A stretch of DNA of 13,923 nucleotides from Acholeplasmataceae bacterium UBA4853 (GTDB taxonomy: Bacteria > Bacillota_I > Bacilli_A > Acholeplasmatales > Acholeplasmataceae), in the NCBI GenBank assembly GCA_002399815.1, contig DHEJ01000017.1, forward strand, positions 1 to 13,923, given 5' to 3'. Of the stretch, positions 7,422 through 13,923 are shown piece after piece. Positions within the stretch are counted from its first letter, which is position 1, and the number at the start of each line of letters is the position of its first letter. The notes beneath the pieces are model-generated. The model did not search any database and was not told where the DNA came from. It saw only the letters and a program-made list of their open reading frames with translations. A program made the position numbers and the translations under genes.

Positions 7422-8852
7422 TTAGTTAGTGATAAAGTTGTAACTCTTTTGATATTCTGAATCGATATATGCATCCAGTGCTGCTTCATTTTCAGCATCA
7501 TATGCAAGTATTTTAACCAGTAATGCACCGACTTCAGTACGAGTCTTTGAACTTTGACCAAATACTGCAGAAGTAAAGAATATTTCACCATTATTTCTAA
7601 ACATGTCAATTGCTTCCTTAACAAGTTTATCTTGAGCTTCTTGTAAGTTTGCAGGGTTTTCTTTAATACCAGTCACATAAGTATTCCATACTGGCGTTTC
7701 ATATGCGGTATAACGAATTGGAGCATAACCTGAAGGAATCGCAAATCTTGCAGTGTTTTCTGCTGAAATCATAAATTTAGCAAATAACCAAGCTGCGATC
7801 ATGCGTTGCTCGCTGTCTTTAACAAAAAGATTAATATTTGGACCTTGTTGAATTTGAGCACGTTGGCCTTCAACTCTAGATGGGACTGGAGCAACTCCAA
7901 CTCTAACACCTAAATTAAATGAATCGTTGTCATAAGCATAACGTGTTCCACCGGTTGATCCAACATACATATAAAGTTTTTCACCCGTTTTAAAGATATC
8001 TGATGTAAATGCTTCATTGTTTAATGTACGTGTAAGCATTAAACCTTTATCTACTTTATCTTTAAAATATTTAATCATTGTTTTTGATTCTGGGTTATTA
8101 AATTGAACTTCACCCTTACCAGTTTGCGCATTATAACCAGTATAAGCTGCGTTCCATTGTTTTGATGCACTAATAAATAAGTTATCTTCTGAGTCATAAC
8201 CAAATGGAATCGCATTTGGTTCTCTTAATTTAATATCTGCAGCAATAGCAAATACTTCATCCCATGTTGATGGCACTTCATATCCATGCTCAGCAAAATA
8301 AGTTTTATTATAGAAGAAACCTTCTGATGATTTTGTGAAAGGTAATGATAAGATTGTACCTTCTCCATCATAGGATGAACCTTCTGCCCATAATGAAGGT
8401 AAGAAATCTTGTAATTCAGCAGTACTATATCCAAGTGTTGGATGACTAATAAAGTTATTTAATGCTAAAGGGGCTTTAGCTGTTGCATATCTTGCGATAT
8501 GGTCTGGATAACTCTCTGAAATATCAGGGGTTGTTCCAGCAGGAATTGATAATGCCACTTTGTTTGCCAATTCATTATAGTCTGCTGCTGCTTTAGTAGC
8601 TACAACTGTAATGTTTGGATATAATAATTTAAATTCTTCAATCCAAGTGGCAACTAATTTTTCACTTGCCCCACCCATTCTGTGCCAGAAATGTACAGTC
8701 ACAGGTGTATTAACATCAAATTCTGCATCTGGTGATAAATCATACCACTCGACAAGTTTTCCACCACCAGTATTTCCACGGCTACCGTCAGCGCAAGCAG
8801 CTAATGTAAATAACATGGCGAATATGAATAAACCAATATATATTTTTTTCAT
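7422..8852 (-). CDS. ABC transporter solute-binding lipoprotein, family 1
   Basis: A 476-residue extracellular solute-binding protein of the sugar / glycerol-phosphate type (SBP family 1, UgpB/MalE-like). The signal peptide ends in the lipobox L-A-A-C with Cys20 lipidated. A G-rich linker follows, and then the mature fold begins with V-T-V-H-F-W-H at 51-57, F-K-L-L-Y-P-N-I at 74-81 and a T-P-D-I segment at 108-111, typical of this family. Two-lobed binding proteins of this class deliver ligand to MalF/MalG-type permeases, and the two permease genes lie directly upstream. The start at 8852 has an AAGGAGA ribosome site. The family label normally implies an oligosaccharide or glycerophosphodiester ligand. 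The nuclease and DHH neighbours raise nucleotides or oligonucleotides as an alternative, which sequence alone cannot settle. Confidence 0.92.
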   Translation of the reverse strand: MKKIYIGLFIFAMLFTLAACADGSRGNTGGGKLVEWYDLSPDAEFDVNTPVTVHFWHRMGGASEKLVATWIEEFKLLYPNITVVATKAAADYNELANKVALSIPAGTTPDISESYPDHIARYATAKAPLALNNFISHPTLGYSTAELQDFLPSLWAEGSSYDGEGTILSLPFTKSSEGFFYNKTYFAEHGYEVPSTWDEVFAIAADIKLREPNAIPFGYDSEDNLFISASKQWNAAYTGYNAQTGKGEVQFNNPESKTMIKYFKDKVDKGLMLTRTLNNEAFTSDIFKTGEKLYMYVGSTGGTRYAYDNDSFNLGVRVGVAPVPSRVEGQRAQIQQGPNINLFVKDSEQRMIAAWLFAKFMISAENTARFAIPSGYAPIRYTAYETPVWNTYVTGIKENPANLQEAQDKLVKEAIDMFRNNGEIFFTSAVFGQSSKTRTEVGALLVKILAYDAENEAALDAYIDSEYQKSYNFITN

Positions 8853-8888
8853 CTATTTCTCCTTATTTTGTTTAAAATTATTGGCCTC

Positions 8889-9824
8889 TTAGCCTTTAAC
8901 TCCCGATCTTGAGACACCACTCATAATGTATTTTCTAAAGAATACAAAGAGTAATAATAGTGGTACTGTAACAATTACAGTCGCTGCCATTTGATAGTTT
9001 AATAGCGGTCTACCACTGCCTGATTCTGCTTGGTCAATAAATGAACCTCTTAACCAAGTTGTTACAAGTCTAAATTCTTCATGAGCAACTAGATTTGGCC
9101 AGATATAGGCATTCCATGAACCCATAAGTTTTAGAATTACAATTGTTACAACAGATGATTTTGCCATAGGAACCATGACTTTAGTTAAATATTTGAAATC
9201 GCCACAGCCATCCACTTTAGCAGCATAATATAATTCATTAGGTATTTGCTTAAATGTTTGTCTTAATAAGTAGATATGGAAGATTGATACCATGAATGGC
9301 ACAATCATTGCTAAATATGAACCAATACCTGGAGAATCTACCCAACCAAATCTTGCTACTGTAACGAAGTTAGAAATAACCATCATTTCACCAGGAATCA
9401 TCATTGTAGAAAGTAAGATTGTGAAGATTAAATCTTTTCCTTTAAAGTTTAATCTTGCAAGTGCGAATGCTACAAGAATTGAAAAGATTGTACCACCTAA
9501 TGTTGAGAATAATGCAACAATCCCAGTATTTAGTAAGTATCTAGGAAAATCAATATTTGTTGTACTTGAGGTGTAGAAGAATACGTTAATATAGTTTTTT
9601 GGAGAAAATACTTTAGGGAACATACTCACATTTAATGAGTTAAGTACTTCATCAGTACTTTGGAAGGATACGTTTAACATCCAATAAAACGGTATGATTA
9701 CAACAAGTGCCATAATCGCTAAAAATAAGTAAATGCCAAATTTTCCAAAGAAAATCGTTGTTTTTTGAGCTCTTAACTTCTGATTTTCTTTATAATCAAC
9801 TTTTAGTTTTAGTTGTGTTGTCAT
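8889..9824 (-). CDS. ABC transporter permease, MalG/UgpE type
   Basis: A 311-residue integral membrane permease with about six predicted helices: about 28-52, 98-124, 133-156, 167-187, 223-245 and 277-297. The cytoplasmic EAA coupling loop is at about 195-220 and reads Y-Y-A-A-K-V-D-G-C-G, ending V-M-V-P-M. It keeps the conserved glycine that docks to the ATPase. Length and layout match the second permease of carbohydrate-class importers. The ATG at 9824 follows a very strong AGGAGGATC site, and only 9 bases separate it from the stop of the other permease gene. It should form a heterodimer with that permease and take substrate from the binding lipoprotein encoded next. Confidence 0.93.
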   Translation of the reverse strand: MTTQLKLKVDYKENQKLRAQKTTIFFGKFGIYLFLAIMALVVIIPFYWMLNVSFQSTDEVLNSLNVSMFPKVFSPKNYINVFFYTSSTTNIDFPRYLLNTGIVALFSTLGGTIFSILVAFALARLNFKGKDLIFTILLSTMMIPGEMMVISNFVTVARFGWVDSPGIGSYLAMIVPFMVSIFHIYLLRQTFKQIPNELYYAAKVDGCGDFKYLTKVMVPMAKSSVVTIVILKLMGSWNAYIWPNLVAHEEFRLVTTWLRGSFIDQAESGSGRPLLNYQMAATVIVTVPLLLLFVFFRKYIMSGVSRSGVKG

Positions 9825-9833
9825 ATGATCCTC

Positions 9834-10757
9834 CTAGTAATGTACGCGTTTTTTACTGACATATAGGTTAATGACAGTGAAAACTAAAATGATCAAGAAC
9901 AATATGACTGCTCCAGCAGCCCCTCTGGAATAATAAGAAATACCGTTTAAATCTGTACCAAATTGATTAATTTTATCATATACATAGGCAACAGATGTCC
10001 AACGTTCAGGATCTAATCTATTACCAGTACCAACAACAGCAAGTACTGATTCATATGCTTTAAATGAACCAATAAAGGATGTAATTAAAATATAACTAAT
10101 TAATGGTGATAATAGTGGAACAGTAATCTTTGTTAATACTCTTCTTGGTGGTGCAGCATCAATTTTAGCTGCATCATAGTATTGCTTAGAAATATTTTGT
10201 AGTCCACCCATGAAAACTAAAATCTTAAATGGTAATGCACTCCAAATGGTATAAATTAAGACAACCATCATCCAGTTATTGTAGGTTGCAGTGACACCAA
10301 CCCAGTCAATACTTGTTTGGAATAAAGTATTAATTAAACCTTCTGCCACCACATTATCGGTTAATGGGTGTGAAAACATAACCGAGAATACCATCCCAAT
10401 AGCTAGTGTATTGGTTACATACGGTACAAAAAATATCGTTTGAAATATTTTTTGAAGTGGTTTAATGGAATTTAATCCAATGGCAATTAATAATGCCAGT
10501 ATGGTAGAAATTGGTACAGAGATAAATACTAATACAAGTGTATTTGATAATGCACCAATATAGTAAGGGTCACTAAATAATGCTTGGTAAGCTGCTAAGT
10601 CAAAATAGCCACCAAATGTATCTGATATTGAGTTATAGCTAGAAAAGAATGAGATTAAGACAGTCTTAATCAGTGGGTAAAATGTAAATATTGCCAATAA
10701 AATCATTGGAAGAGCAATATACAACCACGCTTTTCTATCATTTTTATTTTCTAACAT
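9834..10757 (-). CDS. ABC transporter permease, MalF/UgpA type
   Basis: A 307-residue permease with about six helices: about 10-38, 68-94, 105-129, 160-183, 215-238 and 278-299. The EAA coupling loop at about 190-216 reads Y-Y-D-A-A-K-I-D-A-A-P-P-R-R and ends I-T-V-P-L-L. The glycine usual after the acidic residue is replaced by A-A-P-P. It pairs with the MalG-type permease encoded next. Its ATG shares one base with the stop of the ATPase gene (TAATG). The AGGAG ribosome site lies inside the end of the ATPase gene, which implies tightly coupled translation and matched subunit amounts. Confidence 0.93.
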   Translation of the reverse strand: MLENKNDRKAWLYIALPMILLAIFTFYPLIKTVLISFFSSYNSISDTFGGYFDLAAYQALFSDPYYIGALSNTLVLVFISVPISTILALLIAIGLNSIKPLQKIFQTIFFVPYVTNTLAIGMVFSVMFSHPLTDNVVAEGLINTLFQTSIDWVGVTATYNNWMMVVLIYTIWSALPFKILVFMGGLQNISKQYYDAAKIDAAPPRRVLTKITVPLLSPLISYILITSFIGSFKAYESVLAVVGTGNRLDPERWTSVAYVYDKINQFGTDLNGISYYSRGAAGAVILFLIILVFTVINLYVSKKRVHY

Positions 10758-12373
10758 TACGCTAATCTCCTACCGCTTTCTTTATCAAAAACGTATGTTT
10801 TATTAGCTTTAAGATTAAAACTTACTGGACCTCTACCACTTAATCTAACATCATCATTATTTAAAATGATTCTCATGGATTCTGATATTGCTTCTTTATG
10901 TGCAGAGACTAAAGATAAATCGCGTCCAATAGTTTCAATATATAGTGATTCAACAGTTAATGCACCATCTTTATTGAGTTCATAACCCTCAGGTCTTACC
11001 CCAACAACAACCGGTCCACTTAATCCTTTTTCAAATTTATTGGTTGTATAAACAACTTTTCCACCAATAAGTACGTTATTTCCTTCAACTACACCGTTAT
11101 ATAAGTTAATTGGCGGTGTACCTAAAAATTTTGCACTAAATAAGTTAGATGGTTGATCATAAACATCTTGAGGAACACCTTTTTGTTTTTCTTCCCCATA
11201 GTTCATTAAAATGATTTCATCACTTATGGACATAGCTTCTTCTTGGTCATGGGTAACAAAGACAGTAGTAATTCCTGTTTCTCTTTGAATACGTTTAATT
11301 TCTTCACGAGTTTGTAGTCTTAGACGTGCATCTAAGTTGGATAATGGTTCATCTAGTAGTAAGACTCTTGGTTTTTTAACAAGTGCTCTAGCAATAGCAA
11401 CTCTTTGTTGTTGTCCACCAGATAATTGTGCTGGTGTTTTATCAAGTTGATCATCAATACCAACTAATTTAGCCATTGCAACAACATCATCTTCCATTTG
11501 TTTACGGTAGTTTGTATTTTTAGCAACTTCAACAATTTTTACTGATTCAGGTTGAATTTTAGCAACTTCAACATCAATAAGTACCGCTAATTCATCTTTA
11601 TCTGTAGTTTTAGTTTTTAATGATTGAATTAATTCTTGTTTCTTAAGACAAAAATCTTTTTCTACTTGTTGATATTTTTGATTAATAGATTGTAGTAATG
11701 TTGGAAGATCATTTGGAGTGATTGCTGCTTTTTCTTTTAAGTAGTTTTCATCAAATGATTGAATCTTAGCAGCTAAATCTGCTTTGATTTCATCTAATTG
11801 TAATTTAAGTGTATTTTTAAGTACTACACGTTCTTCTTTTGTAGCATCTTTCTTCTTTTGATCAAATGCTGCTTGTGCTGCAAGTTTTGAACTTAAAGCA
11901 ACAGCTTTTGCTTCATTTTCATGTCTTCTATATTTGTTTTTTAATGATTCAGATTGATCTAAATATGTATAGTAGGCTTTTGCTTCAACTGGAGATTCTA
12001 ATAAATGTGCTTTTTTGTAAGCAGCATCAATTGAAGTTTTTTTGATATTCATATTCTCAAGTGGGAATAAGATATTTTTTCTTACTGTCATATGAGGATA
12101 TAATGCATAGTTTTGGAAAACTAGTCCAATTCCACGTTTTTCAGGTGATAATTCAGTTACATCTTCATCACCAAAGAAGATTCTTCCTTCTGTCGGATAT
12201 AATAATCCAGAAATCATATAAAGCGTTGTTGATTTCCCACATCCTGACGGTCCTAAAAGACCAACTAGTTTCCCAGATGGTATGACAATATCTAAATTAG
12301 AAACTGCGCGCGTTTCCTTTTTTGATTTTAAGTCTGAGAATACCTTTGTTAATCCTTCTAGCTTGATTTGCAT
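10757..12373 (-). CDS. ABC transporter ATP-binding protein, MalK/UgpC class with large helical insert
   Basis: A 538-residue ATPase that energises the two permeases. Standard motifs are intact: Walker A G-P-S-G-C-G-K-S-T at 41-49, Q-loop Q87, signature L-S-G-G-Q at 317-321, Walker B V-L-L-L-D-E at 337-342, D-loop S-N-L-D at 345-348 and switch H375. A C-terminal regulatory/TOBE-like region (about 420-538) carries V-G-V-R-P-E at 457-462. Typical MalK proteins have roughly 370 residues with about 50 residues between the Q-loop and signature; here there are about 230. The extra segment (about 123-288) is K/E/Q/A-rich and looks helical or coiled coil. From memory, mycoplasma MG187/MPN134-type ATPases of about 585 residues have a comparable expansion. 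It is first in the operon. The ATG at 12373 follows a GGGAG site 11 bases away, a slightly long spacing. Confidence 0.93.
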   Translation of the reverse strand: MQIKLEGLTKVFSDLKSKKETRAVSNLDIVIPSGKLVGLLGPSGCGKSTTLYMISGLLYPTEGRIFFGDEDVTELSPEKRGIGLVFQNYALYPHMTVRKNILFPLENMNIKKTSIDAAYKKAHLLESPVEAKAYYTYLDQSESLKNKYRRHENEAKAVALSSKLAAQAAFDQKKKDATKEERVVLKNTLKLQLDEIKADLAAKIQSFDENYLKEKAAITPNDLPTLLQSINQKYQQVEKDFCLKKQELIQSLKTKTTDKDELAVLIDVEVAKIQPESVKIVEVAKNTNYRKQMEDDVVAMAKLVGIDDQLDKTPAQLSGGQQQRVAIARALVKKPRVLLLDEPLSNLDARLRLQTREEIKRIQRETGITTVFVTHDQEEAMSISDEIILMNYGEEKQKGVPQDVYDQPSNLFSAKFLGTPPINLYNGVVEGNNVLIGGKVVYTTNKFEKGLSGPVVVGVRPEGYELNKDGALTVESLYIETIGRDLSLVSAHKEAISESMRIILNNDDVRLSGRGPVSFNLKANKTYVFDKESGRRLA

Positions 12374-12408
12374 ATAGCTTTACGCTCCCTTGATTTTTTT
12401 GTTTCTTG

Positions 12409-12457
12409 ATTGCACATAAAAAAAACCATTTTCATGGAAATTAGTTTAGGATGCAAT
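12409..12457 (-). promoter_or_regulatory. Nested hairpin with U tract in the ABC-operon leader
   Basis: On the minus strand, ATTGCAT (12457-12451) can pair with GTGCAAT (12415-12409), seven pairs with one G-U. Inside lies CCAT-GAAA-ATGG (12437-12426), a 4-pair stem capped by a GNRA tetraloop, followed at once by eight Ts (12425-12418). The inner part resembles a weak intrinsic terminator placed about 45 bases before the ATPase start. It could be an attenuator, but the stem is short. Confidence 0.3.
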
Positions 12458-12526
12458 AAAAGAAACGATAGTCTCGTTGGTATTGTTTTTTTGAACTAAT
12501 TTGAAACTTATTTGTTTAAATTTCAT
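12446..12526 (-). CDS. Possible 26-residue leader peptide upstream of the ABC ATPase
   Basis: An ATG at 12526 opens a 26-codon frame ending in TAA at 12446-12448. The peptide begins M-K-F-K-Q-I-S-F-K and ends V-S-F-I-A-S. A full GGAGG sequence (12539-12543) lies 12 bases upstream of the ATG, longer than the ideal spacing but close to the 11 bases seen for the ATPase gene itself. The frame lies inside the predicted transcript, and its stop codon is 8 bases before the GNRA hairpin and T tract, a layout seen in attenuation leaders. The composition shows no strong run of one amino acid. It may equally be a chance frame in AT-rich DNA. Confidence 0.25.
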   Translation of the reverse strand: MKFKQISFKLVQKNNTNETIVSFIAS

Positions 12527-12557
12527 CTAATCCAGTTTCCTCCAACCTTCACATATC

Positions 12558-12586
12558 ATTATATGATAAATAATGCTTAAAAACAA
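12558..12586 (-). promoter_or_regulatory. Candidate promoter of the ABC transporter operon
   Basis: On the minus strand, TTGTTT (12581-12586, three of six consensus bases) is separated by 17 bases from a perfect TATAAT (12558-12563). The -10 lies within an interrupted palindrome, TATCAT-TAT-ATGATA (12554-12568), which could serve as an operator. The predicted start is near 12551. Confidence 0.5.
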
Positions 12587-12691
12587 GAAAATAAGTCGTA
12601 CCAGCAAAGAAATTTTCTAAAAAATTACTAAATAAAATCTTATAAGGGCTTAACTTAGATATTCTTGTAAATTTTCACTTAGTTCATAACT

Positions 12692-12720
12692 AAAAGAAAA
12701 AAGTGCATTTATGCACTTTT
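12692..12720 (-). terminator. Rho-independent terminator of asnS
   Basis: On the minus strand, AAAAGTGCA (12720-12712) pairs with TGCACTTTT (12707-12699) around a 4-base loop. A T-rich tail (TTTCTTTT) overlaps and follows the second arm. It starts three bases after the asnS stop codon. Confidence 0.88.
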
Positions 12721-12723
12721 CAC

Positions 12724-13923
12724 TTAAAATAATATATTCTTAGGCGTTCTTGGGAATGGAATGACGTCACGAATATTTTCAACACCTGTAAGGTATATTA
12801 AGAATCTTTCAAATCCTAATCCAAATCCAGCATGTTTACATCCACCATAGCGACGCAAGTCTAAATACCAGTCTAGATCATGCATTGGGACATTCATTTC
12901 TTTCATTCTTTTTTCAAGTAAATCAATTCTTTCTTCTCTTTGAGATCCACCAACTAACTCACCTGAACCTGGAACTAGTAAGTCAACTGCAGCAACCGTT
13001 TCATTATCATCGTTTAATCTCATATAAAAAGCTTTGATATCTTTTGGCCAGTCTGTTACAAACACTGGAGATTTAAATTGTTTTTCAGTTAAGAACTTCT
13101 CGTGTTCTTTTGCTAAATCTCTACCATATGCTGGTTTATTTTCAAATTTTACATTTGAATCTAATAAGATTTTGATTGCTTCTTTATGAGTAATTCGATT
13201 GAATTTAGATTGTACTAAACTGTTAAGTTTTTCTAGTATGCCTTTTTCTACGAAACTATCGAAAAATGCCATTTCTTCTTTCGCATGTTCTAATACATAT
13301 GAAACAACATACTTAACCATATCTTCAATTAATTCCATATCATCATTCAAATCTGCAAATGCTATTTCTGGTTCAATCATCCAGAACTCTGAAGCATGAG
13401 TCATCGTATTTGAGTTTTCCGCTCTAAATGTTGGACCAAATGTATAGATATTTCTAAATGCTAAAGCAAAAGCTTCACCTTCTAGTTGACCAGTAACAGT
13501 TAAGTTTGCTTGTTTGCCAAAAAAGTCTTTTGAATAATCTATTTCTCCGGCTTCATTTCTTGGTAATCTATCAAGGTTTAACGTTGTAACCTTAAACATT
13601 TCACCAGCACCCTCACCGTCATTCGCTGTAATAATCGGTGTATTCACATAGACAAAATCTTTTTCTTGAAAGTACTTATGAATAGCAAATGCTGCAAGAC
13701 TTCTAACTCTAAATACAGCAGAAAAAAGGTTAGTTCTTGGTCTTAAATGAGCTACTTCTCTTAAGAATTCTCTAGTATGTCTTTTTGGTTGAATTGGGAA
13801 CTTTTCATCAGAACCTCCCAATAATACAATCTCTTTAGCCTTAATCTCAAATGGTTGACTACGTTCTGGTGTAAGTTCTAGTGTACCAATAACTTGAATG
13901 GAAGAACCAATCGTAAGTTTAGT
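12724..13923 (-). CDS. asnS: Asparaginyl-tRNA synthetase, 3' part
   Basis: The visible 399 residues of a class IIb aminoacyl-tRNA synthetase that charges tRNA-Asn; the 5' end lies beyond the right edge. Full bacterial AsnRS is about 460 residues, so about 65 N-terminal residues are missing. The frame is open to base 13923: the first 34 visible residues (T-K-L-T-I-G-S-S and on) are the end of the OB-fold anticodon-binding domain, so the TTG at 13821 is not the real start. The catalytic domain shows R-H-T-R-E-F-L-R and H-L-R-P-R-T-N, motif 2 as F-R-A-E-N-S-N-T followed by E-F-W-M-I-E-P-E, G-E-L-V-G-G-S-Q-R-E-E-R, and motif 3 G-F-G-L-G-F-E-R-F. The asparagine-type motif 2, as opposed to the aspartate type, makes the AsnRS call secure. 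Confidence 0.97.
   Translation of the reverse strand, partial: TKLTIGSSIQVIGTLELTPERSQPFEIKAKEIVLLGGSDEKFPIQPKRHTREFLREVAHLRPRTNLFSAVFRVRSLAAFAIHKYFQEKDFVYVNTPIITANDGEGAGEMFKVTTLNLDRLPRNEAGEIDYSKDFFGKQANLTVTGQLEGEAFALAFRNIYTFGPTFRAENSNTMTHASEFWMIEPEIAFADLNDDMELIEDMVKYVVSYVLEHAKEEMAFFDSFVEKGILEKLNSLVQSKFNRITHKEAIKILLDSNVKFENKPAYGRDLAKEHEKFLTEKQFKSPVFVTDWPKDIKAFYMRLNDDNETVAAVDLLVPGSGELVGGSQREERIDLLEKRMKEMNVPMHDLDWYLDLRRYGGCKHAGFGLGFERFLIYLTGVENIRDVIPFPRTPKNILF

Larger units (their letters stand above)
12374..12723 (-). other. 350-base gap: asnS terminator, ABC-operon promoter and structured leader
   Basis: No conserved gene fits here on either strand. From the asnS side, the minus strand holds the asnS terminator, then about 105 AT-rich bases with only short inverted repeats (for example TTAGTT/AACTAA at 12679-12693), and then a candidate promoter (12558-12586). 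The leader of about 178 bases that follows contains a GGAGG site, a possible small ORF and three inverted repeats: 12464-12478, 12426-12437 and the pair 12451-12457 / 12409-12415. I do not recognise a known riboswitch or T-box in it. Confidence 0.6.

Noticed and set aside
9292..9576. Plus-strand reading frame of 94 codons and other plus-strand frames
   Set aside because: They lie wholly inside well-supported minus-strand genes and have no recognisable protein features.
12464..12478. AACGA-GACTA-TCGTT as a terminator in the ABC leader
   Set aside because: The stem has only five pairs and the following T-rich stretch is interrupted; it is noted as leader structure only.
12374..12600. Catabolite-response (cre) operator upstream of the importer
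   Set aside because: No sequence close to the TGNAANCGNNNNCA pattern is present near the candidate promoter.
12679..12693. TTAGTT-CAT-AACTAA as a second asnS terminator or an operator
   Set aside because: It has six AT-rich pairs and no T tract, and lies just beyond a good terminator; chance is likely.
13819..13821. TTG as the start codon of the asnS frame
   Set aside because: The frame stays open for 34 more codons to the window edge and those residues fit the OB-fold end of AsnRS, so the gene is simply cut by the window.
1..13923. CRISPR arrays, tRNA or rRNA genes, insertion sequences, attachment sites
   Set aside because: No regularly spaced direct repeats, cloverleaf sequences, transposase frames or terminal inverted repeats were seen on either strand.

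Overview
This window looks like chromosome from a low-GC, wall-less or wall-poor Firmicute relative, most likely an Acholeplasma-type Mollicute. The DNA is strongly AT-rich, the surface proteins are lipoproteins with a Cys at residue 20, and the ABC ATPase has the large mid-domain insert I associate with mycoplasmas. Tryptophan is read from TGG, and TGA serves as a normal stop (for example at 1247 and 3517). This argues against the Mycoplasma/Spiroplasma code and fits Acholeplasma or a close relative. Every gene I can support lies on the minus strand, so transcription runs from high to low coordinates.

In transcription order, the right edge holds the 3' part of asnS (asparaginyl-tRNA synthetase), which ends at a clear intrinsic terminator (12692-12720). 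A roughly 350-base gap follows, with a candidate promoter, a structured leader and a possible 26-codon leader ORF. Next comes a five-gene operon (12373 down to 4602): an ABC ATPase with a roughly 165-residue insert, two MalF/MalG-type permeases, a family-1 solute-binding lipoprotein, and a 924-residue lipoprotein of Ig-like and OB-like modules ending in a lamin-tail domain (LTD). A strong terminator (4554-4585) closes it.

A second unit (4467 down to 2297) has a near-consensus promoter. It encodes an unrecognised two-helix membrane protein, translationally coupled to a lipoprotein that fuses an LTD to a staphylococcal-nuclease-like domain. A 14-bp-stem terminator (2255-2289) ends it. A third unit (2185 down to the left edge) has its own promoter. 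It encodes two tandem DHH/DHHA1 phosphoesterases of the NrnA type and then the start of an MgtC/SapB-family membrane protein.

Taken together, the three units suggest a scavenging route for nucleic acid: a surface nuclease, surface LTD/OB-fold proteins, an ABC importer, and cytoplasmic nano-RNase/pAp-phosphatase enzymes that would finish short oligonucleotides. From memory, the Mycoplasma genitalium MG185-MG190 neighbourhood has a similar set of genes. This joint function is inference. By sequence class alone the importer would be annotated as a sugar or glycerol-phosphate transporter.
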